Both the position numbers and the translations under genes were made by a program. This document shows positions 31,974-43,300 of a DNA stretch of 64,000 nucleotides, one piece after another; position 1 is the stretch's first letter; every line of letters starts with the position of its first letter. The DNA comes from Perca fluviatilis (taxonomy: Eukaryota; Chordata; Actinopteri; Perciformes; Percidae), in contig NC_053119.1 in NCBI RefSeq assembly GCF_010015445.1, forward strand, positions 25,584,383-25,648,382. Reading direction: 5' to 3'. The notes under the pieces are model-generated. The model saw only the letters and a list, made by a program, of their open reading frames with translations. It had not been told where the DNA came from and ran no database searches.

Positions 31974-32590
31974 TTTATTTATAAAACTTGTTTTACACAA
32001 AATATATCTGTTAAAAAAATCGAATATTTACATTTTAGTCAATGGGAAACGGAGAACAAGTGCATACATTGATAAAGGTCTCCTTACCACTTCCTTAGAA
32101 GAACAAAACTACAGTCTGTCACAGGTAGTAGCCTTGATATTGCTGTCCAGTCACACAACTCACACATGCGAACTCGCTGCCTTTTACTGACAGCTGGCTC
32201 TCACAACACTGTCAGGGAAAAGTGGCAGTGGCTGTTCAACAACATTGTTTGTTTGACTCAATGTACAAAAATATGTCTTCGTGTTAAAACAAGTCGTTGT
32301 ATGGTACACTTTTTTGTTATGGGAGGGGAGGAAACAATGTACATGGCGAAAAAGGTCTGTTGACGCATCATCTTTAGTTGTGTCTTCCAACAGACGTGGC
32401 AGCAGAGGAAGGCAGTCCTGCTCTGATGAAAACACTCATCAGACAAGTCCTCTGGAACTGCAGCGCCGTGCCTGCAGAGCCTGCTGTGTCACGTATTAAT
32501 TGCACTTATTCAAACATAACATCAACAGTTCTTTACTTCCACGCGTGAATGAGTCCAACTCCCTCCTTGTTCTGGGGACATCAGGGCGAC

Positions 32591-32652
<62 letters not shown>

Positions 32653-32824
32653 TGCTTTGCTCATGCAGAATCAGCCCGGGTGAGGGAGGGAGGCGACAGA
32701 TCACTTCCAAGCACGGAGGGCGAGACTGTTCTCATGCCTTCACCAAGTCTTTTGTCAGCATTTCTAAAAGAAGTCAGCCGCATTTACGCACACACGCTGC
32801 TGTGTGGTTCGGATGCTGTCCGCC
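31974..32824 (-). other. ascl1b: Probable 3' UTR of ascl1b with poly(A) signal
   Basis: Downstream of the ascl1b stop there is no other reading frame of note. The first good AATAAA (minus strand) is at 31974-31979, close to a CA tract, giving a 3' UTR of about 850 nt. It contains a pure (CT/GA) tract at 32594-32650. The end point is inferred from the signal only. Confidence 0.5.
32594..32650. repeat. (CT)n microsatellite in the ascl1b 3' UTR
   Basis: Pure CT run of about 57 bp; read as GA in the ascl1b transcript. Confidence 0.95.
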
Positions 32825-33436
32825 TCAGTACCTGTCGAACCAGGTTGTAAAGTCCAACAGCTCCTGTTCCTCGGAGCTCAGGGGCTCATAGCTGCCTTCG
32901 TCTGACGAGTAGGTGGAGTGAGGCGACTCCGGGTCGGCGGAGTAGCTGTTGGAGATTGTCGGGGATGGCAACCCGCACTGGAAAGCAGCCGACACGGCGT
33001 CATGCTCGTCCAGAAGTTGCTGCAGAGCCCTGATGTACTCCACCGCAGACCTCAGGGTCTCCACTTTGCTCATCTTCTTGTTGGCGGCGCCGTTGGGCAC
33101 ATGCTGGCGCAGCGTCTGGAAACCCATGTTGACTTGTTTGACCCGGTTCCTCTCTCTTTCGTTCCGCCGGGCCACGGCCACGGGCTGCTGCTGAGGGATG
33201 GAGTAGCCGAGGCCGTTGAAGCTCAGACGCCGCTTGCAGCGCAGGAGCTCCGGCGAGCTGGAGCGCTGTCTCTTCAGCACCTTGGTTTTGCTTTGGAAGC
33301 CGGCAGCGTTGGTGCCGGGGTGCACGGCGGGCACGGCGCAGTCCTGGGCCGGGGCGTGCAGGCTGAGGCTGGCGTGTCTTTCAGTAAGTCCAAAGGTGAA
33401 TGCCGTCTGCGTGGTGGTGATTGTTGTAGTTTCCAT
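32825..33436 (-). CDS. ascl1b: Achaete-scute homolog 1b, proneural bHLH transcription factor
   Basis: Single-exon reading frame of 203 residues. A class II basic helix-loop-helix factor that dimerises with E-proteins, binds CANNTG E-boxes in the nucleus and commits progenitors to neural fates. The bHLH lies at residues ~88-141: basic region with the core NERERNR (92-98), loop with [13 protein letters not shown], and helix 2 [19 protein letters not shown]. The C-terminus has the family signature [20 protein letters not shown], here ending in TTWFDRY. I chose the ATG at 33436 because it opens [10 protein letters not shown], the ascl1b-type N-terminus, and has a strong context (G at -3 and +4). 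The frame stays open for 126 codons further upstream, but that part is GC-rich and lacks family similarity. ascl1a and ascl2 are less likely: the whole C-terminus matches ASCL1, and the N-terminus lacks the ascl1a-type poly-Gln region. The ascl1-versus-other call is firm; the b paralogue is inferred. Confidence 0.95.
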   Translation of the reverse strand: METTTITTTQTAFTFGLTERHASLSLHAPAQDCAVPAVHPGTNAAGFQSKTKVLKRQRSSSPELLRCKRRLSFNGLGYSIPQQQPVAVARRNERERNRVKQVNMGFQTLRQHVPNGAANKKMSKVETLRSAVEYIRALQQLLDEHDAVSAAFQCGLPSPTISNSYSADPESPHSTYSSDEGSYEPLSSEEQELLDFTTWFDRY

Positions 33437-33900
33437 CTCGCTGACAGTTTCTTCTGAAGTGATGGATGCAGCCTCTGACGGTGGGACAAGAAGAGCGGAA
33501 AGGGTTGGCAGTGTACAGCTCTCGTGTCCTTCGCGTGGGGACCGTGTGGCTAACTCTAGTCCAAGTCTCTCTTGACTGCTTACTCCACGAGCCGATCTGA
33601 CCCAAACTTTGGCAGCACTCCTCTTTTTCAACACGCGCCCCCAACACACACCCCACCCACCCCCTTTTTTCGGAGACGCACGCTTCGTCGCGAGGCCCCG
33701 CCCCCGCTGTGTGATTCTTCCGCACGCCGACTCCCCCGGGCCAGGCGCGTGGCTCCGGGAGCTCAATAAACAATCCCGAGCTTTCACTGCGCCGGGAGCA
33801 CGCGCTGGGCTCATTTACATTCCAATGTCTCTAACTTGAAGGCCCATTGGTCAATTCAAACGGCCTGCAACCGTGCGAAAAGAAAGAATGACGGAAAAAA
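33437..33900 (-). promoter_or_regulatory. ascl1b: Probable 5' UTR and proximal promoter of ascl1b
   Basis: GC-rich DNA directly upstream of the ascl1b start. An inverted CCAAT box (ATTGG on the plus strand) lies near 33845, and a TTTATTG motif (minus strand) near 33765. No canonical TATA box is evident. The transcription start is probably between about 33650 and 33790, but the sequence does not fix it. Confidence 0.4.
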
Positions 33901-34775
33901 AAGACAGAGAAAGAAGAAAAAAAAGAAGAGAGAGAAGAAAAAAAAAGTGAATGGTTTGGTTCTTTGAAATGCCTTTTGAATTTGACAATGTACCCCTGGC
34001 AAGTCTTCAAATTATCAGTCTCCCCCCCCACCACCACCCCCCTCCCTCGGCCATCTTTCTCCTCCAGCTCTTTACAATCACAAATACCAAGGACGCTCTC
34101 TCCTGTATCCAGGCTACAGCTTTACAGAGCTAAATCAAATGCAAGCGTGTCTCTGAGCACAATAATTGGCAATTATAAAGCTCGCGTAAGGACGCGATAA
34201 ATGTAAAAGTAAACATAATGTTTACGACATGGAGGCGTCCGAAAGAGCATATTACAGTTACCTCAACCTCCGTGTTTCGCAGGTCCAGTTTGTTGTCACT
34301 TGCTTGACAGGGTATCACTGGAGAGTCTAGTCTTGAACTCCTATCTAAATGCAAACATGTTTCTTTAATGTTGTATTTGTACACTTTTGTACGCGCACGG
34401 GGGCCACATAGTTTGGTTAAAGTCAACCAAACTCAAAGGGCAGATGCGCGAATGCAGCATTTCAGCACCACGTCTGACTGGACAGTTAAAAGCAACAGCA
34501 TCATCCTCTAGTTGTGCCTTCCTGCCGACCTGAGACCTTGATTTTTCATCAGATTTAGTTTTATTCAGTATTGTGAGAAGGGCATTCGAAATGCGTTTCG
34601 TTAGTGGAAAGTCTCAACCAGCAAATTTTGTCAGTGAGGCGGTCTGTGTGGAAGTGTAAAGACCGTCGCCCATCGAATAAAAATGGGACGCGTGCGGCCT
34701 CTGGCTGCAGTAAATGGCACCTGCAATTGAACTGTGTCTAATTCAGGGAGAGGGGCATTCCCTGACAGCTAGTGG
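33901..34775. promoter_or_regulatory. Upstream flank of ascl1b, possible regulatory DNA
   Basis: Non-repetitive DNA between the ascl1b promoter and the LINE. It contains an E-box CACCTG followed by CAATTG-like sequence (34718-34730), which bHLH proneural factors could bind, and homeodomain cores such as GGCAATTATAAAGC (34168). Confidence 0.35.
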
Positions 34776-36262
34776 TTTCATTTCATTTTATTATTTATCT
34801 CAAACAATCAACAATGTTGCAAAAGAAAATTAAAACCACAAACAATCAGAATTTAACAAAAAAATAAATAATTTCACAAAGTCATATTATTACAAAGCAA
34901 ATATATATGCAAATATAGCATAAAATTTTTCAGGTCTTACAATCACTTACAACAATATAACAATATACAACAATACCTTTACATTACAATTCCATTCCTG
35001 TGTTTCGGTCTATTCTTGTCTATATTGGTCAAGTAATGATTTCTTTAATCTATTTTTGAACTGAATGATATTATGGCTCTGTTTGATTGTTCAGTTCCCA
35101 CAAACTGAAACACACAGGCTTTTAACAGCAGTTCACACCAGAGGTTGTTTGAACATACAATGTCCTCTTAGATGATATCCCCCATCTCTTTCATTAGAAC
35201 ATTGTACGTATGTTACATGGTAAGTTATTTTCTTTAACTTTAAACATAAATTGTGCTGTTTTAAATGTAACAATGTCCATACATTTCAGCAAATGTAAAT
35301 TAAAAAACAGATGATTAGTATGCTCATAATACCTGGTGTGATGTATTATCCTGATTGCTCTTTTTTGCAATGTGCAAATATTTTCTAAGTTGCTTTTGTA
35401 GGTATTTCCCCAAACTTCCATACAATATACCATATATGGTAAAATAAGTGTGCAGTACAGAGTATGTTATTTATTTTGGTTCAAAATGTATCTAGTTTTG
35501 CCCAATATACCAATACTCCTGGCCATCTTCATGCACAGATATTTAATGTGGGGCTTCCAGAACAGTTTGTGGTCAAGTACAACACCCAGAAATTTACTTT
35601 CATATACTCTTTCAGTTGTTTTGTTATCAATTACTATTGTAACATCTGTATTTACAGTATGATTTCCAAATATCATGAATTTAGTTTTGTTCAAGTTTAA
35701 AGACAACTTATTTGAATCAAACCAAAGTTTTAATTTATTCATTTCATTTGTGACCATCTCCAGCATCTGCTGCAAGTTATCCCCACAACAAAAATATTTG
35801 TTTCATCTGCAAAAACATTACATTTTAGTACTTTTGATACTTTGCAAATGTCATTTAGGTAAAGGATAAACAGTTTTGGGCCTAAAACTGACCCCTGTGG
35901 AACGCCACAGGAAATATGAAGGCTTATATTGCCCATTTGAACAAACTGACTTTTCAATATAGTTTTTATCCAGTTATAGGCCACACCTCTGATACCATAC
36001 CTTTCCATTTTTTTAACAGGATTTCATGATCAACAGTATCAAAAGCTTTTTTTAGATCAATGAAAATCCCAGCTGCATAGTCTTTTATTTTCAATACAAT
36101 TTGTTAATCTTACTAACTCAATTAGTGCCATACACGTTGATCTACCGGATCTGAATCCATGACTGTCCATTAGTAAATTGTTTTTAATCAAAAAATGAAT
36201 TAAAACATCTCTTCCTCTGGTCTGAGATTGCTCTGAACTATGCCCTGCCCACATGGGTTATA
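34776..36262 (-). pseudogene. Decayed non-LTR retrotransposon (CR1/L2/Rex-type LINE)
   Basis: Broken reverse transcriptase on the minus strand. It covers GFRSGRSTCMALIELV (about 36150), RGVAYNWIKTILKS and GVPQGSVLGPKLFILYLND (about 35900), FADETNIF (about 35810), LSLNLNKTKFMIFG and LGVVLDHKLFWKPHIKYL (about 35600), and ICTLQKRAIRIIH (about 35360). Frames change several times. The catalytic F-A-D-D box reads F-A-D-E. The 5' end is truncated near 36262; the 3' end near 34776 is an ATTT-rich tail. It lies about 0.9 kb upstream of the ascl1b promoter. Confidence 0.8.
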
Positions 36263-36887
36263 AGACACCACAAGTTCATAACAAAAAATGCAAGATTATA
36301 GAAAAAAAATTCACAATCAAATATTCAGATAAAACTGAACAACATTCATAAATCACTGACAAAAATGTATATTCTATAATACTGGACACAGTCAATCAGA
36401 GTAAGTACTTCAAGTATTTATTTATCCATATTGCTTTCACTTCCAGGCTTTTGAGGAAAAATTAACATACTTAAACAAGTCAAATATATATCATTATATT
36501 TTCAATACAATACAAACAAATGGGACTCACTTTTCACTTATCACACAGCTCACACCATCTGTTTCCCTCCTGAATATTCTAAATCTGCCCACCTCAGTGG
36601 CCAGAGGACAGCTGCTGAAGACCTTTGACTGCTAGAAAAGAAAGTACATGATTCAGGGCAAACTGTTTTGTTTAATATATTATTCCCTTAATTTTGGTTT
36701 TGACAAAACTTTCAAACATTTTTTTCTTTAAACTTGAATAAAATGTTACTTTAATTAAACTTAACATTAAAACACAAAGATTGTGACCATGTCATATTTA
36801 ATTTATGACCAAGAAACTTTCCTGCATCATTTTGTTTATATCTTCATAGATATTCGACATTCCCTGCTTTAAAATAATATATTTTCC

Positions 36888-36966
<79 letters not shown>
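36888..36966. repeat. (GT)n microsatellite
   Basis: GT run with one TTT interruption near 36898. Confidence 0.95.
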
Positions 36967-36967
<1 letters not shown>

Positions 36968-37597
36968 TACCTCTGCCTGGCCAACAGCAGAGGGCGCTGA
37001 GTGACAACAAAAGTAAAACCCCTCTGTTACACACTAGTTCCTTCAGCATAGGTTCTATTTTTAAGAGCCTCTTTATCTTGAAATGGCATCTGCCCTGATG
37101 CTACACATAAATCAGTGTCTGATAAAGCTGCCAATGTCATCATAACATAAAGTAGTATAACCTGTGCTGGAAAAAAACTACTTATAATGCATACTGTATG
37201 CTGCACTGTTGTGCTTTCATACAACAATTAGTATGAAAAATAACTAACTAAATGCATGAGGAGAAAATTACTTACTGTAAAAAAAATTGTGACTGTATAA
37301 AGGAAACTGTTTTCATTCTCAGTCGTGTATTTGTTGGAATCCTATTCCTGACATGGTGCTTATTAGGGATATCAAACATTGTGAAATTCCTTACAGACAT
37401 TTTGGAGCAAAACTCCTGAGTAGAAAATAAATGTATCAGTCAAAGGTCATAGGACAGTTAGCAGGACATCATCATACCAAAACACACATCCAAACGCACC
37501 CAGTGTTTACAGTGTGTGTATTTATAACACAATAACACAAATTCCTATGACTCAAGCATCATGAATTACGATGACCTCCTATTGCCTTGCCTCAACA

Positions 37598-37655
37598 CAC
37601 ACACGCACGCACACGCATGCGCGTGCACGCACGCACACGCACACACACATACACA
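37598..37655. repeat. Alternating purine-pyrimidine CA/CG tract
   Basis: ACGCACGCACACGCATGCGCGTGCACGC-type sequence around a central self-complementary GCATGCGCGTGC. Alternation of this kind can adopt Z-DNA. A short CA run follows at 37854-37872. Confidence 0.75.
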
Positions 37656-39667
37656 CACCACATCACGTACACCAATTAAAGCTGAAGCCTGCCAAAATCT
37701 TATTCATAGGTAAGGGTGTGGCAGTTTACGAGAATTGAAGCAGTTTTTTTGAAACACACTGAAATACCAGAATCACAACAACAACCATGTCTGAAGTTTT
37801 TCTTTTAAAACAATGCCTCAACAGTCAACAATGCTTCATATCTACTGTGACACACACACACACACACACACAGTCCTACAGAGATAGCAAGATACTGAAA
37901 AATCAAGCTAGAATTCCCAGTAAAAATGACCTTTTAAAAACATCAAAAGTTTAATAATACAAAATGAATATTCATACATGATTTTGTGCTGGCAAAATAA
38001 GGGCCTATCATCTCACTTGTATCTTTTTTTAAGGCCACTGTGGCATCATACTTGGAGACTAGAAAATGTGCTCAGAGCAGTGCAGTTGACCTTTCTGTGT
38101 CACATAATCTGCCTCATGTTCTGCCACAAAATATTCAGGGTTTTTTTCCATTTACAGAAAAGTTAACACTAATGATATTACCTTTGCAATGTGAATATTA
38201 AAAACAAATAGGATGTGAGCCCTCTATGTGGTTTTTCAATTAGCAGGCTAGATCCTCCCTGAGTAGCCTGTGTTTTCTACAGGGGCCTTCTACAAGGACT
38301 AAGAAGTAGGCTATTTCCAATGAGCAGGAAAAGGGAAGTACTCCATTAGAGCATGTATCGCTTCCCTATTCCTGACACATGTATACTGGGCTGTAGCCAT
38401 ATAAGCCGTATTTCTTAAACACTTGCAGAAAATGCAAAGCATTAGTTAATTGCCGGTCAGGACACAGCCAGACAATAAACAGCAATTCTCCCCTGGAAGC
38501 AAGTAAAGCAAAGTAGGCACAGTGGGCTTCAGCATGCACCTTTTGCACTGTGATTGTGTGTAAAAGGTTGGCTAAGACCCCAGAGGGGGAGAACAAAATA
38601 CAATATTTCACAGTTGTGCTGTGAAGCTAGGAAAACGCTGATGGTAGAAAAGAGGTAGTGAGGCCTCAAGTGAAGCAAGCTGAGTAGTGTTTTTTAATAG
38701 TATCTAGATCAAAATGTATGTCATGGAAACAAGGGAGTCCCCACCGCACTTTCAGTCACTGTCTGGTTATTAATATTCTGTCTCATTCAGACACATGACT
38801 CGACTGTACACCTGCAGGATTCTGGCTCTGAAAGTCCCACATAACACTTGAGAACACTGCACATTGGTTACAAACTACGGTGGATTCTATTGTTTAAATT
38901 CACTGGAACAGGGTTGGTTTCATGGGACACTATTTTAGTGAGCAACACCTCTCTGAAAAGTACAGGTCAGAGCAGCTGGAGCTAAATGCCACTGCCTCTT
39001 CACTGACAGAGTCACCAGTTGTCATCTTAAAATAACAAAATATTCGGTGGGCCTTAAATCTTATCATCAAATGTTGTAATGTAGCCTAGAATCTTAATAT
39101 TATAAACCACTTTTTTGTAGTATTGATGACACAATATAATAAATATGGGCACACTTTCCTTACACTACCACAATATGCATATCTATAGTTTTCTGCTTAT
39201 AATAACCTAATAATCACATCACGTTCTGTGCTTGTTCCAATGCAACATTACAACCCTATGTCTATACAGTGTCAAATATTAAAGCCCCCATATTTGTATG
39301 GATGTATCATAACATTGGAAATGTCTAACAGTGCATCATTTTAAAATGTGTCCGTTATGACAACCTAATTCACCATCACATACCTATACCTGTTCATTAC
39401 CCTATGTCTACATACATCTTGGGATTACAATAATTCACTTCAAAAATAACTTTTTAACAATGCAAACTTATACAGTAGACTTGGCATCACTCTCTACAAA
39501 AACGAGGTTAGGTTTACATAGATGCAAAAGCAATAAACGTATTTAAGAACGTCATATTTGAATGATAATCGTGTATTCAATTTCTAAAACATGGATTTGG
39601 GAGGCGGATGATGCAATGCAGGTGACGTGGTGATGCAATTAAAGAGATGAGACACTCCTTAAAACCT

Positions 39668-39683
39668 ACTTTCACTTTCTTTC
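39668..39683 (-). promoter_or_regulatory. irf7: Interferon-stimulated response element (ISRE) of irf7
   Basis: The plus strand reads ACTTTCACTTTCTTTC; the complement contains GAAAGTGAAAGT, an exact GAAANNGAAANN match, plus a third GAAA. It lies about 290 bp upstream of the probable irf7 start. IRF7 is known to be induced by interferon through an ISRE, so this site fits autoregulation by ISGF3/IRF proteins. Confidence 0.75.
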
Positions 39684-39934
39684 GATTGAAGAAATTTTCC
39701 ATTTCCAAAAAACCCATGTCCGCATCCGGTCTGCAGAGGAGGGTGTCTTCGATTTATCAGTCCCGAGCAGCTCCATCGTCTGTTTAACGCTCTGTGTGGG
39801 GAAGTAACTTCCTGCTTGTCCTTGAATCATACGTACCCATTCGTGCGTCGGAAATGCCCCAGGAGCGGCTGCACCTTCCCACTGGGGGGGGAGGAGACAT
39901 GAAAACCTAACGCTGGTGTCACTGGTTGTGTTTT

Positions 39935-39940
39935 TATAAA
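39935..39940 (+). promoter_or_regulatory. irf7: TATA box of irf7
   Basis: TATAAA about 75 bp upstream of the initiator ATG. Transcription would start near 39965-39970, leaving a 5' UTR of about 45 nt before ATGCAAAG and the first donor (GTATGG). Position and spacing fit; the start itself is inferred. Confidence 0.6.
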
Positions 39941-40010
39941 TTCAGCCGAAGTGCTCCGAAGATCCACACGCTCCAAACAGCTCCGCAGAGAGCAACGCCT
40001 TCACTGAGAA

Positions 40011-40249
40011 ATGCAAAGGTATGGAGACAAACACACTCATCTCTTTATTTAGGCTGTCAAATCATTAGGTTTTCGGTTTGTTTGTGAGTAGATTGCATGT
40101 AGGCCTATGGTGAAGCTGTTAGTTCCCTGTGAAACTTGCTGCGTGTGTAGATTTATTAAAATCCTTTGTGTTGAACAAGTCTAGTAAAGTATGCACGTAA
40201 CACGTTGCTGAATATTGTTTGACCAGGTCATGTTGAGGATTGCAGGGTT

Positions 40250-40300
<51 letters not shown>

Positions 40301-40314
40301 TGTCTGTCTGTCGC

Positions 40315-40377
<63 letters not shown>

Positions 40378-43300
40378 GTCTGTGTTTCCTCTCTCTGCCA
40401 TAGGGAAATGTTTCATTTAAGAACAACACTAATCTATCATGTTTCCTCCCAGCCCTCCCAAGCCTCAGTTTTCCAGCTGGCTCATAGAGCAGGTGGAGAC
40501 CGGCCAGTACACGGGCCTGCGCTATGTGGGCCAAAACAAGTTCAGAGTCCCCTGGAAGCACAACTCCAGGAGAGACTGCAATGACGAGGACATTAAAATA
40601 TTCCGGGTAGGTTCAGCAGCCTCTATCTACAGTTATCTGGCACAGCGTGATTAGATAAAATGCTGATGGCTTTGTTGACATTCTGTCAAGACACAACTAT
40701 AGTCTTACCGCTTGTATTTTGAAGTAGAATATTGTGCCACAAACACGTCCTCATAGGCGTTCCTGAAGAAAATGACCTTCACATCATTACTGATGTTTAG
40801 AGGGCTGATGTGTGGCAGGTGTTGGCTGACAGGGGCAATTATAGCATACCAACACCAGTGTGGTGGCACTTTCACTTCCCTTGAGTCAAAATAGAGGAGG
40901 CACGGTAGTAATACCACACCGTGTGAGTAAAAAGCCAGCAATCAAACTTTTATCCTTGAGAAAACAATGGAAGTAACTGCAGGATTTTCTATGCAGCACT
41001 AATGGTGAAGAACTTTGAGACTGGAGGTGCTTTCCCATTATGTAATTAATGCATTTACGATGCAACGTCATCATTTTTGATTGTCAAGTGGTCATAATTC
41101 AAAGTTTAATTTGAGAGTGATAGCAGATTCCTGTACTGTGTATTCATTTTTGATTGCAGGACAGCCCATTTTGTTTAAAGGTCCCATGGCATGAAAATTT
41201 CACTTTATGAGGTTTTTTTAAACTCAAAACTGCCTTTTTAATATGCGTTCCCCCAGCCTGCCTATGGTCCCCCAGTGGCTAGAAATGGCGATAGGTGTAA
41301 ACCGAGCCCTGGGTATCCTGCTCTGCCTTTGAGAAAATGAAAGCTCAGATGGGCCGATCTGGAATCTTCTCCTTATGAGGTCATAAGGAGCAAGGTTACC
41401 TCCCCTTTCTCTGCTTTGCCCGCCCAGAGAATTTGGCCCACCCATGAGAGAGAGAGACATCATGGCTTTCAAACAAGCAAAGTGGCAGTTGGTCAAGGCC
41501 ACACACCCCTCTCCTCCTCAATAGCTACAGACACAGAAATGGCACATCCTAAGGAAAGCTCATTGTGGGACTATCTCTAGTGGCTTTAATTCTGCACCAA
41601 GGCTGAATTTTGGGAAAGAGACTTCAGATACAGTATTAGGGGACCACTAAAGTCTATATAAAAGCATCCAAAGAGCACCATGTCATGGGACCTTTTTAAA
41701 TGTGAATGTATATGGAGTTTATTTAAACTTCTCTTTGTATGGTACACAGGCGTGGGCAATAGCAAGTGGAAAGATCAACGAGTTCCCCAACGACAAGGCC
41801 CGGTGGAAAACCAACTTCCGATGCGCTCTGAACAACCTCTCTGTGCGCTTCAAGATGATTAAGGATAATTCCAAGAATCAGGAGAATTCTGACGACCCTC
41901 ATAAAATCTATGAGATTATTAACACTGAGCGTAAGACCTTAGTCGTTTATCCCAAGCCTTCTACCTTCGCCGTGTTTGAGTTTGAATGCAAATGAATGTG
42001 CATCTGTTTTGTTCATCTGCAGACGACTATGAAAGTCCGCCAACACAAGACTCGCAGGAGGATCCTGTCATCTACAGCTCTCCTATTGAGTACTTCCCCT
42101 CAGGAAATGAGGTGCGGTATTGCCTGGAGTGCACTTTCACTTCTCTATTTATTGGTTTAATATCACACAATTTAGTTTGTTTGCTTGTGTTTTCTTCCAT
42201 TCAGTACTTATTATATGTCTTTCCCCCCCCTCCAAACAGCATAATCTGCTTAACAACTTAATGGCTTTGGATCTTGGCAACCAGCCATCAGGTACAGAGT
42301 CTTCTGCATAAAGGAATAACCATACAAGTCATAGAAAAACATACTCCCCACATGTTTGTTTTTATGTTTATAATAAGAGGTTAATTTGTAGTTTAATCTC
42401 CTTTTTTATTGTCTTCAATAGAGGAGCAACAGTGGGCAGAGGACTATGGTCAGCACAATCCAGCTCTTCCTCAAAGCTATCCTGTAGCAGCCGAGAACCC
42501 CCCCCAGCTTTTACCAGATCAGCCTTCTTACTGTGAAGGTATGTTCAGCCAAATCAAATTCCTTTTTATTATATCAAGTATTAACTATATTATTTGTTTA
42601 TAGACTGGGGGGGAAATGTTTCCAATTGATTATCTGTAAAGATGTGATCATGTTTGTTTTTGACAGTAAATCCTCCGCCAGTCCTCAGTTCACCTCTGCA
42701 GCCAAGTATATTTGACCTGGAGATCTCCATCCACTACAGGAAAAGAGAAATGCTAAAGATGACGTTGTCCACTGCCCTTCTCCAGCTCCACTACCAGCAG
42801 GAGGCCCATGAGTTCAACGCCCATCATATATGCTTCCCCTCCACGGATGGTCTGCTGGACCACAAACAGGTACATGATTACATCAGGCTCGATGGTGTTT
42901 TAAGCCCCCAACGTCGACTTCAAGGCAGCGCTGCAACCGTGGACTTCAAGGCACCTAACCTTAACCCTAACAATTGCCTAATCCTAGTGCCTTCCAGGCA
43001 GCGCTGCCTGGAAGACGACATTGGGGGCTTAAAACACCAAACACTTTACTAGGGCTGGGCGATAGGGAGAAAATCCGATATCACGATATTTTTGACCAAA
43101 TACCTCTATCGAGGCGATATTCTAGGCTTGGCAATTGGTGCTTTAACAAAATATCTTCACACTTAGAATTAAAAAAAATAATCATCAGTAATGTGGACGT
43201 CTAAGTGGGGAAAAGGCAAATAATAGAAGAGCTAGAACAGTCTGGTAAGTTCAGAAAAGTACATTCCTTTACTGTGATGCATCCTTTAAAACCAGGAAAA

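Larger units (their letters stand above)
36263..39667. other. Intergenic between ascl1b and irf7
   Basis: About 3.4 kb without a supported gene. Holds the GT tract at 36888-36966 and the CA/CG tract at 37598-37655. The final kilobase (38700-39660) is unique, AT-rich and leads into the irf7 promoter. Confidence 0.5.

Noticed and set aside
32918..33457. 179-codon frame on the plus strand over ascl1b
   Set aside because: Antisense shadow of the GC-rich ascl1b coding exon.
39795..39812. NF-kB or STAT site in GGGGAAGTAACTTCC upstream of irf7
   Set aside because: The spacing fits neither GGGRNNYYCC nor TTCNNNGAA.
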